This document shows, one piece after another, positions 27,120 to 34,570 of a stretch of DNA of 64,000 bases. The DNA comes from Bosea beijingensis (lineage in GTDB: Bacteria > Pseudomonadota > Alphaproteobacteria > Rhizobiales > Beijerinckiaceae). The notes below the pieces were generated by a model. It was not told where the DNA came from. It did no database searches and was given only the letters and a program-made list of their open reading frames with translations. The translations under genes and the position numbers were made by a program. Every line of letters starts with the position of its first letter. The stretch's first letter is position 1. The stretch spans positions 2,000,811 through 2,064,810 of the forward strand of contig NZ_CP132359.1 in the NCBI RefSeq assembly GCF_030758975.1, in the 5' to 3' direction.

Positions 27120-28166
27120 TCAGCGCCTTTCGAGGGTGCGGCGCCACCAGTCGTTCATGTCGTCGCGGACGGCGCTGAGCTGGGGGTAGGGCGCGGGAAG
27201 AAGCTTCGTGCCCTCAGGCAGGGTGAGGTTCTTGGCGACCTCGCCTTCGAGCGTGACATTGGTGACGGTCGGCTGATACCCCATCGTCGCGGCGAAGGCG
27301 CGCTGTGCCTGCGGCTCGAGCGCGGCGTTGATATAGGCGAAGGCCGCGGCCTTGTTCGGCGCGTTCTTCAGCACGCACATGCTGGAGACATAGGTCATGC
27401 AGCCTTCCGCCGGGAAGGAAGAGGCCATGGCGACTCCGCCCTTCGACCAGAACAACACGCGGGCATGCCAGACCAGGCCGACGTCGATCTCGCCGGACTT
27501 GATGCCGGGGGCGAAGGCCTCGGTCGAGGTGTAGACCTTGGCGCCGGCCTTCACCAATTTCTCCAGGCTCGCCTTGACCTCTGCGATCTTGCCGGGGTTG
27601 CCTTGCTGCTTCAGCGCCGCGGCCATCGCGACCCAGATATAGCTGTTGTCGAGGATGCCGACCTTGCCGCCATAGGCCTCCATCTCGTCATAGCTCTTCG
27701 GCGGCGTCTTCACGCGCTCGGGGCTGTAAGCGATGACCTGAGGGCTGTAGATATGCGGGATCGAGTAAGGCGTCGCGAAGGTCGGCTGGACGTATTTCAG
27801 GTTGGGAACCTTGCCCTCGTCGAGCGGCTCCAGCATGCCGGCATCCTCGAGGTCGTAGGCGGCCGGCGCCTGGACCGAGATGACGTCGACGCTGCCGCGC
27901 GGCAGGCGGCGCTGGGCGATCGACTTGGCGACGCGCGTCGGCTCCGTGCCGGCATCCTGCACCGTCTCGATGCCCTTGGGCTTGAGCAGGGGCTCCTCGA
28001 TGTTCTGCGCGAGCAGCTTGCCGTAGTCGCCGCCCCAAGTGCTCATCACGACCTGACCGGAGGCGGTCTGCGCCCGCAGGATGGCAGGTGCGAAGATCGG
28101 CGCGGCGGAGGCGCCGGCCGCAAGCGTCAGAAGGCCTCGTCGGGTTGGTTTGAACAGGTCGGTCAT
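27120..28166 (-). CDS. ABC transporter solute-binding protein, PotD-like (Tat-type signal)
   Basis: 348-residue periplasmic binding protein of the spermidine/putrescine family 1 class. The N-terminus TRRGLLTLAAGASAAPIFAP with a twin-arginine pair suggests Tat export. The body has GQVVMSTWGGDYGK and LEPLDEGKVPNLKYV, resembling polyamine/opine binding proteins. The ligand cannot be read from sequence; the neighbouring peptidase, amidohydrolase and transferase-like hydrolase argue for an amide-containing or gamma-glutamyl compound rather than free polyamine. Confidence 0.9.
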   Translation of the reverse strand: MTDLFKPTRRGLLTLAAGASAAPIFAPAILRAQTASGQVVMSTWGGDYGKLLAQNIEEPLLKPKGIETVQDAGTEPTRVAKSIAQRRLPRGSVDVISVQAPAAYDLEDAGMLEPLDEGKVPNLKYVQPTFATPYSIPHIYSPQVIAYSPERVKTPPKSYDEMEAYGGKVGILDNSYIWVAMAAALKQQGNPGKIAEVKASLEKLVKAGAKVYTSTEAFAPGIKSGEIDVGLVWHARVLFWSKGGVAMASSFPAEGCMTYVSSMCVLKNAPNKAAAFAYINAALEPQAQRAFAATMGYQPTVTNVTLEGEVAKNLTLPEGTKLLPAPYPQLSAVRDDMNDWWRRTLERR

Positions 28167-28208
28167 GTCGTGATCCCCTTGGTTATGGTTGGATATGACG
28201 CGGCCGGC

Positions 28209-29306
28209 TCAGGCCGCGCTGGCGGCAACGGTTGCGTGGTTTGCGTCGAACAGGCGCTCGTTGATCCCGTCCCAGGTCACGTCGACCCTTTCGCCGGCGG
28301 CCCGGCGCGGGTTCCCGCTGGTGCCAGTCGGGTCGTGCAGAACGAAGGCACCGCCGCCTTGGAAACCGAGCAGATAGTCGATATGGCCGCCGACATAGGT
28401 CGCGTCCTCGACCGTCGCGCTGGCGCGCGGCGCGGCGGCCTCGGCCTGCGTGTGCAACCGGACCCGCTCGGGCCGCAGCGCCAGCGTATGGGCGCCACGC
28501 GCGGCGTAGCGGTTGGCGAGCTTCAGAACCGCGCCGCCCGGCAGGCGGAAGACGTCGGCATCGACGAGCTCGCCCTCGATGAGGTTGCTGTGGCCGATGA
28601 ACCGGGCGACGAAGGGGTTGAGCGGCTGCTCGTAAAGCTCCTCCTGCGTGCCGACCTGCTGGACCTTGCCGTCATTCATCAGCACGAGCCGATCGGCCAT
28701 GGTCATCGCCTCGTCTTGGTCATGCGTGACCATCAGCGCGGTCAGGCCGGCGGCCTTCTGGAGCTGGCGTATCTCGCGGGCGACGGACTGGCGCAGGTTG
28801 GCATCGAGATTGGAGAGCGGCTCGTCGAGCAGCAGCACCTTGGGCCGGATCGCCAGTGCGCGGGCCAGGGCGACGCGCTGCTGCTGGCCGCCCGAGAGCT
28901 GCCGCGGATAGCGGTCCGCCATCGCGTCGAGCTTGACCATGGCCAGGGTCTCATCGAGCCGGCGGTCGATCTCGGCCTTGGGCAGCTTGCGCATGCGCAG
29001 GCCGAAGGTGACGTTCTGCGCCACCGTGAGATGCGGAAACAGCGCGTAGCTCTGGAACACCATCCCCATCTCGCGCTGATAGGGCGGCAGCGCGGCGTAG
29101 TCCTTGTCCTCGACCAGGATGCGACCGCGCGTGGCCGCGACGAAACCGGCGACGAGGCGCAGCGTCGTGGTCTTGCCGCAGCCTGAGGGGCCGAGCAGCA
29201 CCAGCATCTCGCCCTGCCGGACATCGAGGTTCACGTCCTCGACCGCGGCGGTGCTGCCGTAGATCTTGGTCAGGCCCTCGATGCGGAGATGGGAGGCAGC
29301 GCTCAT
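28209..29306 (-). CDS. ABC transporter ATP-binding protein, PotA-like
   Basis: 365-residue ATPase of the polyamine/iron/sulfate class. Walker A is GPSGCGKTT, the Q-loop FQSYALFPHLTV, the signature LSGGQQQRVALARAL and Walker B VLLLDEPLSNLD. The H-loop is TALMVTHDQDEA. A C-terminal TOBE-type domain (residues ~280-360) follows. Its start codon overlaps the stop of the permease gene by one base (TGATG), which indicates coupled translation. Confidence 0.93.
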   Translation of the reverse strand: MSAASHLRIEGLTKIYGSTAAVEDVNLDVRQGEMLVLLGPSGCGKTTTLRLVAGFVAATRGRILVEDKDYAALPPYQREMGMVFQSYALFPHLTVAQNVTFGLRMRKLPKAEIDRRLDETLAMVKLDAMADRYPRQLSGGQQQRVALARALAIRPKVLLLDEPLSNLDANLRQSVAREIRQLQKAAGLTALMVTHDQDEAMTMADRLVLMNDGKVQQVGTQEELYEQPLNPFVARFIGHSNLIEGELVDADVFRLPGGAVLKLANRYAARGAHTLALRPERVRLHTQAEAAAPRASATVEDATYVGGHIDYLLGFQGGGAFVLHDPTGTSGNPRRAAGERVDVTWDGINERLFDANHATVAASAA

Positions 29307-30154
29307 CAGACGACCTTGCTCAGTTTGACGTAACGGTCGATCGCCAGCAGCAGCAGCGCGATGACGGCGGTCTGGACCACCACCACCGAGGCGACGAGCG
29401 GATCGAAACGGTATTCGAGATATTGCAGCACCGAGATCGGGAAAGTGATCATGCCCGGGCTAATCAGGAACAGCGTCATCTCGATGTTCTCGAACGAGAC
29501 GATGAACGCGAAGAGCGCGGCGGCGACGATGCCCTGGCGCATCATCGGCAAGGTCACGCTCCACAGCACGCGGCCGGGCGAGGCGCCGAGATTGGCCGCG
29601 GCCTCCTCGATCGAGCGGTCGAGCTGCACGAGATTGGCGACGCAGAGCCGCACCACCCAGGGCGTGGTGATGAGCAGATGGGCCAGGATGAGCACCCAGT
29701 CGGAGCCGATCAGCGGGATCTGGCTGCGGATCTCGATATCGACCATCAGGACGTAGAGGCCGAGGCCGATCACGACGCCGGGGACCGTCAGCGGCGAGAG
29801 CAGCAGCACGTTGAGGAGGCCGCGGCCCGGGAAGCTGTAGCGCACCAGCGCGATCGAGGCCGGCACGCCGATCAGCAGCGCGCAGATGGTAGAGAGCGCG
29901 GCCACGCGCAGACTGGTTCCGAGCGCCTGCCCGAATTTCGGGAATTCCGCGAGCTTGCCGTACCAGGACAGGGTGTAGCCGCTGGGCGGGAAGGTGACGA
30001 CGCCGTCGGCGAACAGGCTCATATAGGCGGTCATCAGCAGCGGGATCAGCATCAGCGCGACGCCGATGCAGACGAGAAGCCGCACGAGGCCGGTCATTGC
30101 CGCAACGCTGCCTGCCGGGGCCGGAGCGGGGCCTGCCGGTGCGGAGTCCGTCAT
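29306..30154 (-). CDS. ABC transporter permease, spermidine/putrescine (PotC) type
   Basis: 282-residue permease, first gene of the leftward unit. Six spans are seen after a Pro/Ala-rich N-terminus. The EAA loop reads EEAAANLGASPGRVLWSVTLPMMRQGIV. The segment YMSLFADGVVTFPPSGYTLSWYGKL is typical of PotC/YdcV proteins. ATG 30154 is the best start, with a later Met at residue 20 possible; longer frames extend across the control region into the divergent gene. Confidence 0.9.
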   Translation of the reverse strand: MTDSAPAGPAPAPAGSVAAMTGLVRLLVCIGVALMLIPLLMTAYMSLFADGVVTFPPSGYTLSWYGKLAEFPKFGQALGTSLRVAALSTICALLIGVPASIALVRYSFPGRGLLNVLLLSPLTVPGVVIGLGLYVLMVDIEIRSQIPLIGSDWVLILAHLLITTPWVVRLCVANLVQLDRSIEEAAANLGASPGRVLWSVTLPMMRQGIVAAALFAFIVSFENIEMTLFLISPGMITFPISVLQYLEYRFDPLVASVVVVQTAVIALLLLAIDRYVKLSKVV

Positions 30155-30344
30155 CGCCGTATGCTGTGCCACCGCCACGCCGTTCCTCCTCCGAACAGCA
30201 CAAAAGAGAGAAGGAATGCCGCTTCCTGTCAATTGGATAAAATCGCCAATATGCAATTGTCTTATGTAATGTTCTGTGGAAGCCTGCGTCCGGTGGCGGC
30301 TCCGGCCGATGCTGCCCCCGCCCGTGCCTTTCGGAGAGACGCCC
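30155..30344. promoter_or_regulatory. Divergent AT-rich control region of the transporter and hydrolase genes
   Basis: The 190 bp between the PotC-like gene and the amidohydrolase gene contain an unusually AT-rich core (about 30228-30275). In it two CAATTG palindromes start at 30230 and 30254, 24 bp apart. No other control region serves either unit, so both promoters and a GntR/FCD operator are expected here. The precise sites are inferred. Confidence 0.45.
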
Positions 30345-31574
30345 ATGAGCCTGCTGCTTTTCACCGGTGGTCGCTTCCTCGATCCCGGCTGCGACAGGCT
30401 GGTCGACGGCGTCGAGGTTCTGGTCGAGGGCGACCGCATTCGCGAGGTTTCCGACAAGCCGATCGCCAGTGCTTCGGCCTCGCGCATCGAGCTGAAGGGC
30501 CGGACGCTGATGCCGGGACTGATCGACATGCATGTCCATGTCGTCTCGGCGGTGGTGAACGGCGTGCAGAACGCCATGACCCCGTCTTCGCTCGTCGCGC
30601 TGCGCACGGCGCGCACCATGAATGCCATGTTGATGCGTGGGTTCACCACGGTGCGCGATCTCGGCGGCGCCGATCTCGGCCTCGTCATCGCGGTAGAGGA
30701 AGGGCTGATCGAAGGCCCACGCCTGATCATCTGCGGCAAGGCGCTGAGCCAGACCGGCGGCCATTCCGATCCGCGCGACCGCTCGGAGACCCGCGCGCTC
30801 TATACCGGCCGGCTCGGCCAGGTTGGCCAGCTCTGCGACGGCGTCGACGCGGTCAGGCTCGCTGCGCGCGAGCAGCTTCGCGCCGGGGCCACCTTCGTCA
30901 AGATCATGGCCAATGGCGGCGTCGCCTCGCCGAACGATCCGATCCACGCGCTCGGCTTCTCGCGCGATGAGATCAAGGCGGCGGTGGAGGAGGCCGAGAA
31001 TGCCGGCACCTATGTCGCCGCCCATCTCTATACCGACAAGGCCATCGCGCGGGCCGTGGAATGCGGTGTGCTGTCGCTGGAGCACTGCAACCTGATTCAG
31101 CCGGACACCGCGAAGAAAGCCGCGGCCGCCGGTTGCTTCGCAGTGCCGACGCTCGCCGCTTATGAAGGCCTGGCGCGCGAGGGCACGGCCTTCGGGCTCA
31201 GGCCGGAATCCGCCGCGAAGATAGAGACGGTGCGCAAGGGCGGCATCGAATCGCTGTCCTATATGCGCGATGCCGGGGTGCCGATGGGCTATGGCTCGGA
31301 CCTGCTCGGGCAGCTCCAGAAATATCAGACGCTCGAATTCGAGCTGCGCGCCCAGGTGTTGCCGCTGCCGGAGGTTCTCGCCTCGGCGACCAGCGTGGCG
31401 GCGAAGCTCTGCCGGATGGAGGGAGAGATCGGCGCGCTCGTACCCGGCGCCTATGCCGACCTGCTCGTGGTCGATGGCGACCCGACTCGCGACGCGACAT
31501 TGTTCCAGAATGATGGGCGGGCCCTGCGCGCGATCATGCGCGGCGGCCGGTTCTTCAAGAACGAGCTGCATTGA
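30345..31574 (+). CDS. Amidohydrolase family protein (imidazolonepropionase/prolidase-like)
   Basis: 409-residue metal-dependent hydrolase. The N-terminal composite domain is followed by GLIDMHVHV (HxH metal motif). Further features are the FVKIMANGG segment (carboxylated Lys candidate), AAHLYTDKAIARAVECGVLSLEHCN with two His ligands, and YGSDLLG with the catalytic Asp. This pattern fits the subgroup of Xaa-Pro/Xaa-Arg dipeptidase-like amidohydrolases. ATG 30345 is preceded by CGGAGAGA. The GGT-like gene follows 25 bp later, so the two form a short operon divergent from the ABC transporter. Confidence 0.9.
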   Translation: MSLLLFTGGRFLDPGCDRLVDGVEVLVEGDRIREVSDKPIASASASRIELKGRTLMPGLIDMHVHVVSAVVNGVQNAMTPSSLVALRTARTMNAMLMRGFTTVRDLGGADLGLVIAVEEGLIEGPRLIICGKALSQTGGHSDPRDRSETRALYTGRLGQVGQLCDGVDAVRLAAREQLRAGATFVKIMANGGVASPNDPIHALGFSRDEIKAAVEEAENAGTYVAAHLYTDKAIARAVECGVLSLEHCNLIQPDTAKKAAAAGCFAVPTLAAYEGLAREGTAFGLRPESAAKIETVRKGGIESLSYMRDAGVPMGYGSDLLGQLQKYQTLEFELRAQVLPLPEVLASATSVAAKLCRMEGEIGALVPGAYADLLVVDGDPTRDATLFQNDGRALRAIMRGGRFFKNELH

Positions 31575-31599
31575 GGCAGCCGGACGGGGAGACGAGACG

Positions 31600-33207
31600 A
31601 TGCGGGGAATGATCGTCGCAGCCCAGCCGGAAGCGGCCGAGGTCGGCGCGGAAATCCTGCGGCGCGGCGGCAACGCCGTCGATGCGGCCATCGCCTGTGC
31701 CTTCAGCCAGGGCGTGGTCGACCCGCAGATGTGCGGGATCGGCGGCTTCGGTGCGATGCAGATCAGCATGCCCCGGCGCGGCGTCCATACCGTGCTGGAG
31801 TTCCTGGCGCGCGCGCCGCTGGCGGCGACCGCCGAGATGTGGGCCGACCGTTTTGTGGGTCAAACGCGCGACGGCTTCGTCTTCCTGCTCCGGGACCACG
31901 CCAACGAACTCGGCCATCTCGCGGCCGGTACTCCCGGCAACGTCAAGGGCTATGCGGATGCGCTGGCGCGGTTCGGCACGATGACGCTGAAGGATGTGGT
32001 GGCGCCGGCGATCCGCCAGGCGCGCGAGGGCTTCATGCTGCGCCCCTACGTCCACTATTACTGGACGATCGACCAGCGCGCCACGGGCCAGGTCAACACC
32101 GAGGACAAGCTGAGGCTCAGCGAGACCGGCCGGGCGATCTATTTTCATCCGGACGGCACGTTGAAGCGGCCGGGCGACCGCGTCGCGAACCCCGATCTCG
32201 CCAACACATTGGAGCGCATCGCCGCACACGGCCCGGACATCTTCTATACCGGCGAAATCGCGCAGGAGATTGCCGCCGACATGGCCGCCCATGGCGGCCT
32301 GATCGGCATGGACGACCTCGCCGCCTATCAGGTGCGCGAGAAGGCGCCGGTCTGGGGCTCCTATCGCGGGTTCGGGATCGCCGGCAATCCGCCGGCTGCC
32401 GGCGGCGTCTCGCTGATCGAGCTCCTGCATATCCTGCAGGAATTCGATCTCTCCGCGCTGGCGCATAATTCGACCGAGCATGTGCGCCTCCTGGCCGAGG
32501 CGATGAAGTGGATGACGATCGACAAGGACGCCCATATGGGCGACCCCGATTTCGTCGATGTGCCGATCGACATGCTGTTGTCGCGGGAGCATGCGGCCGA
32601 GCGTGCCGCCCGCATCCGCGCCGGTGAGAAGGCGAGCGTGCCGCGCTCCGAGCTCGTCAGGGACCCGCCGGACACGACGGTCACCTGCGTCATGGATGAG
32701 GACGGCAATGCGGTGACGATCACCCACACGCTAGGCCAGCCCTCGGGCGCGATCACCAACGGGCTAGGCTTCATGTATAACGGCACGATGAGCGGCTTCG
32801 ACCCGCGTCCCGGGCGCGCCGCCTCGATAGCGCCGGGCAAGGCGCGCGGCAGCGCCATGGCTCCGACCATCGTTTTCAAGGACGACAAGCCGGTCATCGC
32901 CATCGGCGCGCCCGGCGGCACCTTCATCGTGCCGGCGCTTGCGCAGGCGCTGAGCAATGTCATCGATTTCGGGATGACGATGGCGGAAGCGGTGGCCGCG
33001 CCGCGCATCGTCTGCCTCAGCGACACGATCGACGTCTCGAACAGGATCGAGCGCCGCGTCACCGCCGAACTCGAGGCGACAGGCTATCCAGTCGTCCGGT
33101 CCTACCAGTCCTTCGCCTTTGGCGCGCCGCACGGTGTCAAAGTCGATGGCGCAGGCTGGTCGGGCGGAGCCGATCCGCAGCGCGACGGCATGGCGATCGC
33201 GGTCTGA
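31600..33207 (+). CDS. Gamma-glutamyltransferase family protein
   Basis: 535-residue Ntn-hydrolase of the GGT family without a signal peptide, hence likely cytoplasmic. The N-terminal block AAEVGAEILRRGGNAVDAAIA and CGIGGFGAMQI is typical. The autoprocessing site and nucleophile should be the Thr in DTTVTCVMDEDGNAV, which matches the TTHxSVVDxxGNAV pattern of GGT. The small-subunit GGTFIVPALAQALSNVID block is also present. It probably hydrolyses a gamma-glutamyl or acyl-amide bond in the solute taken up by the adjacent ABC system. Confidence 0.9.
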   Translation: MRGMIVAAQPEAAEVGAEILRRGGNAVDAAIACAFSQGVVDPQMCGIGGFGAMQISMPRRGVHTVLEFLARAPLAATAEMWADRFVGQTRDGFVFLLRDHANELGHLAAGTPGNVKGYADALARFGTMTLKDVVAPAIRQAREGFMLRPYVHYYWTIDQRATGQVNTEDKLRLSETGRAIYFHPDGTLKRPGDRVANPDLANTLERIAAHGPDIFYTGEIAQEIAADMAAHGGLIGMDDLAAYQVREKAPVWGSYRGFGIAGNPPAAGGVSLIELLHILQEFDLSALAHNSTEHVRLLAEAMKWMTIDKDAHMGDPDFVDVPIDMLLSREHAAERAARIRAGEKASVPRSELVRDPPDTTVTCVMDEDGNAVTITHTLGQPSGAITNGLGFMYNGTMSGFDPRPGRAASIAPGKARGSAMAPTIVFKDDKPVIAIGAPGGTFIVPALAQALSNVIDFGMTMAEAVAAPRIVCLSDTIDVSNRIERRVTAELEATGYPVVRSYQSFAFGAPHGVKVDGAGWSGGADPQRDGMAIAV

Positions 33208-33676
33208 GCCGTTCGATTCTGACAAGCCTCCGCCGATCTTATGTCCGGCTCGCAATATTGAGGTTAAGTGCTCTCAAGGGATGCACCTTCCAACCTCGGT
33301 GCCACCGAGGCTGCCATCCTGATCGAGGTCTGGAGATATGCTGAGCCTAGCAAGGAGTAGGCGGCGAACGTCGACATACAGGCGGACCTCGTCGCCTTCG
33401 GCCTTGGCAGTCACCGGCATGCGCTGCCGAACCTCACCCGGCATCTTGTTTCCCGTGCTTATCAATATCAGGCACTGCGGTTTCGCCCGCCGCGCCGTGA
33501 GGCGAAGGTTTATTCGTGCTCGCGTGTCGAGAGGCTTCGGATGCCTAGCGCACATCACGCCGCTCAGGATTGCTGTTTGCGCCACAAGCCGACCTTGGCG
33601 TCCCGCCCGGAAGCGGACGCTCGCCCTAGGCGGCGTGAACCCTTATTCGAGCCATAGGATTGTTGCGGCGAGGCGC
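33208..33676. other. 469-bp stretch without a convincing gene
   Basis: A minus-strand frame (33274-33555 from an ATG, 93 codons, ending RLSISPDLDQDGSLGGTEVG) is open but has no recognisable domain or good ribosome-binding site. I leave it as a weak candidate. The segment lies directly downstream of the tRNA-Thr 3' end, where mobile elements often insert, but no integrase or duplicated tRNA end is visible. Confidence 0.4.
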
Positions 33677-33751
33677 TGGTGCTGCGAGAGAGGATTGAAC
33701 TCTCGACCTCTCCATTACCAATGGAGTGCTCTACCACTGAGCTACCGCAGC
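33677..33751 (-). tRNA. tRNA-Thr(GGT)
   Basis: The reverse strand folds into a full cloverleaf of 72 nt plus an encoded CCA. The acceptor arm is GCTGCGG with TCGCAGC (one G-T pair). The D-arm is GCTC/GAGC, the anticodon arm CTCCA-TTGGTAA-TGGAG with anticodon GGT, the variable loop AGGTC and the T-arm GAGAG-TTCAATC-CTCTC. The discriminator is A. The anticodon reads ACC and ACU threonine codons. Confidence 0.95.
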
Positions 33752-33862
33752 AGGTCCGGCGGCCGGGGCGTTCGCGGTTGCTCTGAGGCGGTTGCGGGCG
33801 CTGGCGTCGTTCCGAAGCGGCGCCCTGATGCCACAACCTTGGGACGGACGCAACCCGCTCGA

Positions 33863-34570
33863 TCAATCCGGCAGCAATAACCGTGGATCGATCCGGAAGA
33901 GCCGGCCGTCGCCGAGGAGATGCGCGCTCAATCCTTCGCGGAACAAGGGCCGGAAAGCGGCGTCGCGCAGGTTGAGGCCACCGGCATAGGCGCCCATCGC
34001 CGGCATCACGCAACGCTGCGCCGAGAGCGCAAAACAGCGCCGCCGGATCGCCCGCCCACGCATCCTGACCTTGGCGGCAGGGTGCAGATGCCCGGCGATC
34101 TCGTGGCCGCCTCCGGAAGTTGTCGGCTCATGGCGCAAGGTCACGCCCGCGAGCACGATCTCCGCAGCGCTCTCGCCACCCATGGCATGGCTGATCGCCG
34201 GGTCGTGGTTCCCGGTGATCCAGAGCCAGTCGAGCCCTTGCTGCAGGGCGGCAAGCGCGGCGCGCATCTCCGGCGCCAGCCGGTTCTCGGCATCGCGGTC
34301 ATGGAAGCTGTCGCCGAGCGCGATGACGCGGGCTGGCTGATGGCGCCGGATCGTGGTGGCAAGCGCGGCGATCGTCGCGCTCGAATCATAGGGCGGCAGC
34401 ATCACGCCGCGCGCCGCATAGGCCGAGCCCTTCTCCAGATGCAGGTCGGCGACGACGAGCGTGCGCTCCTCCGGCAGCCAGAGCGCGCCCGAGAGATCGG
34501 GCACGAGCGCGAGCCGGCCCAGCATGAAGGCCTCGCTCGTCTTCGCTGGAACTGCCGCTGCAGCCGTCAC
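33863..34570 (-). CDS. pdeM: Ligase-associated DNA damage response endonuclease PdeM
   Basis: 235-residue calcineurin-like metallophosphoesterase. Metal motifs in order are VVADLHLEKG, ALGDSFHD, TGNHDPA and IAGHLHP. These place it in the PdeM subfamily that occurs with an Lhr-like helicase, an MBL-fold exonuclease and an ATP-dependent ligase. Its start overlaps the helicase stop by ATGA, so the two are translationally coupled. It is expected to process DNA ends during repair. Confidence 0.92.
   Translation of the reverse strand: MTAAAAVPAKTSEAFMLGRLALVPDLSGALWLPEERTLVVADLHLEKGSAYAARGVMLPPYDSSATIAALATTIRRHQPARVIALGDSFHDRDAENRLAPEMRAALAALQQGLDWLWITGNHDPAISHAMGGESAAEIVLAGVTLRHEPTTSGGGHEIAGHLHPAAKVRMRGRAIRRRCFALSAQRCVMPAMGAYAGGLNLRDAAFRPLFREGLSAHLLGDGRLFRIDPRLLLPD

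Noticed and set aside
27048..29186. 712-codon plus-strand frame
   Set aside because: Antisense to the polyamine-type binding protein and ATPase genes.
33274..33585. Possible 93-103-residue minus-strand gene next to tRNA-Thr
   Set aside because: No domain, no convincing ribosome-binding site and no link to neighbours; kept only as a note on the gene-poor stretch.
33208..33751. Genomic-island attachment site at tRNA-Thr
   Set aside because: No integrase and no second copy of the tRNA 3' end were found in the window.
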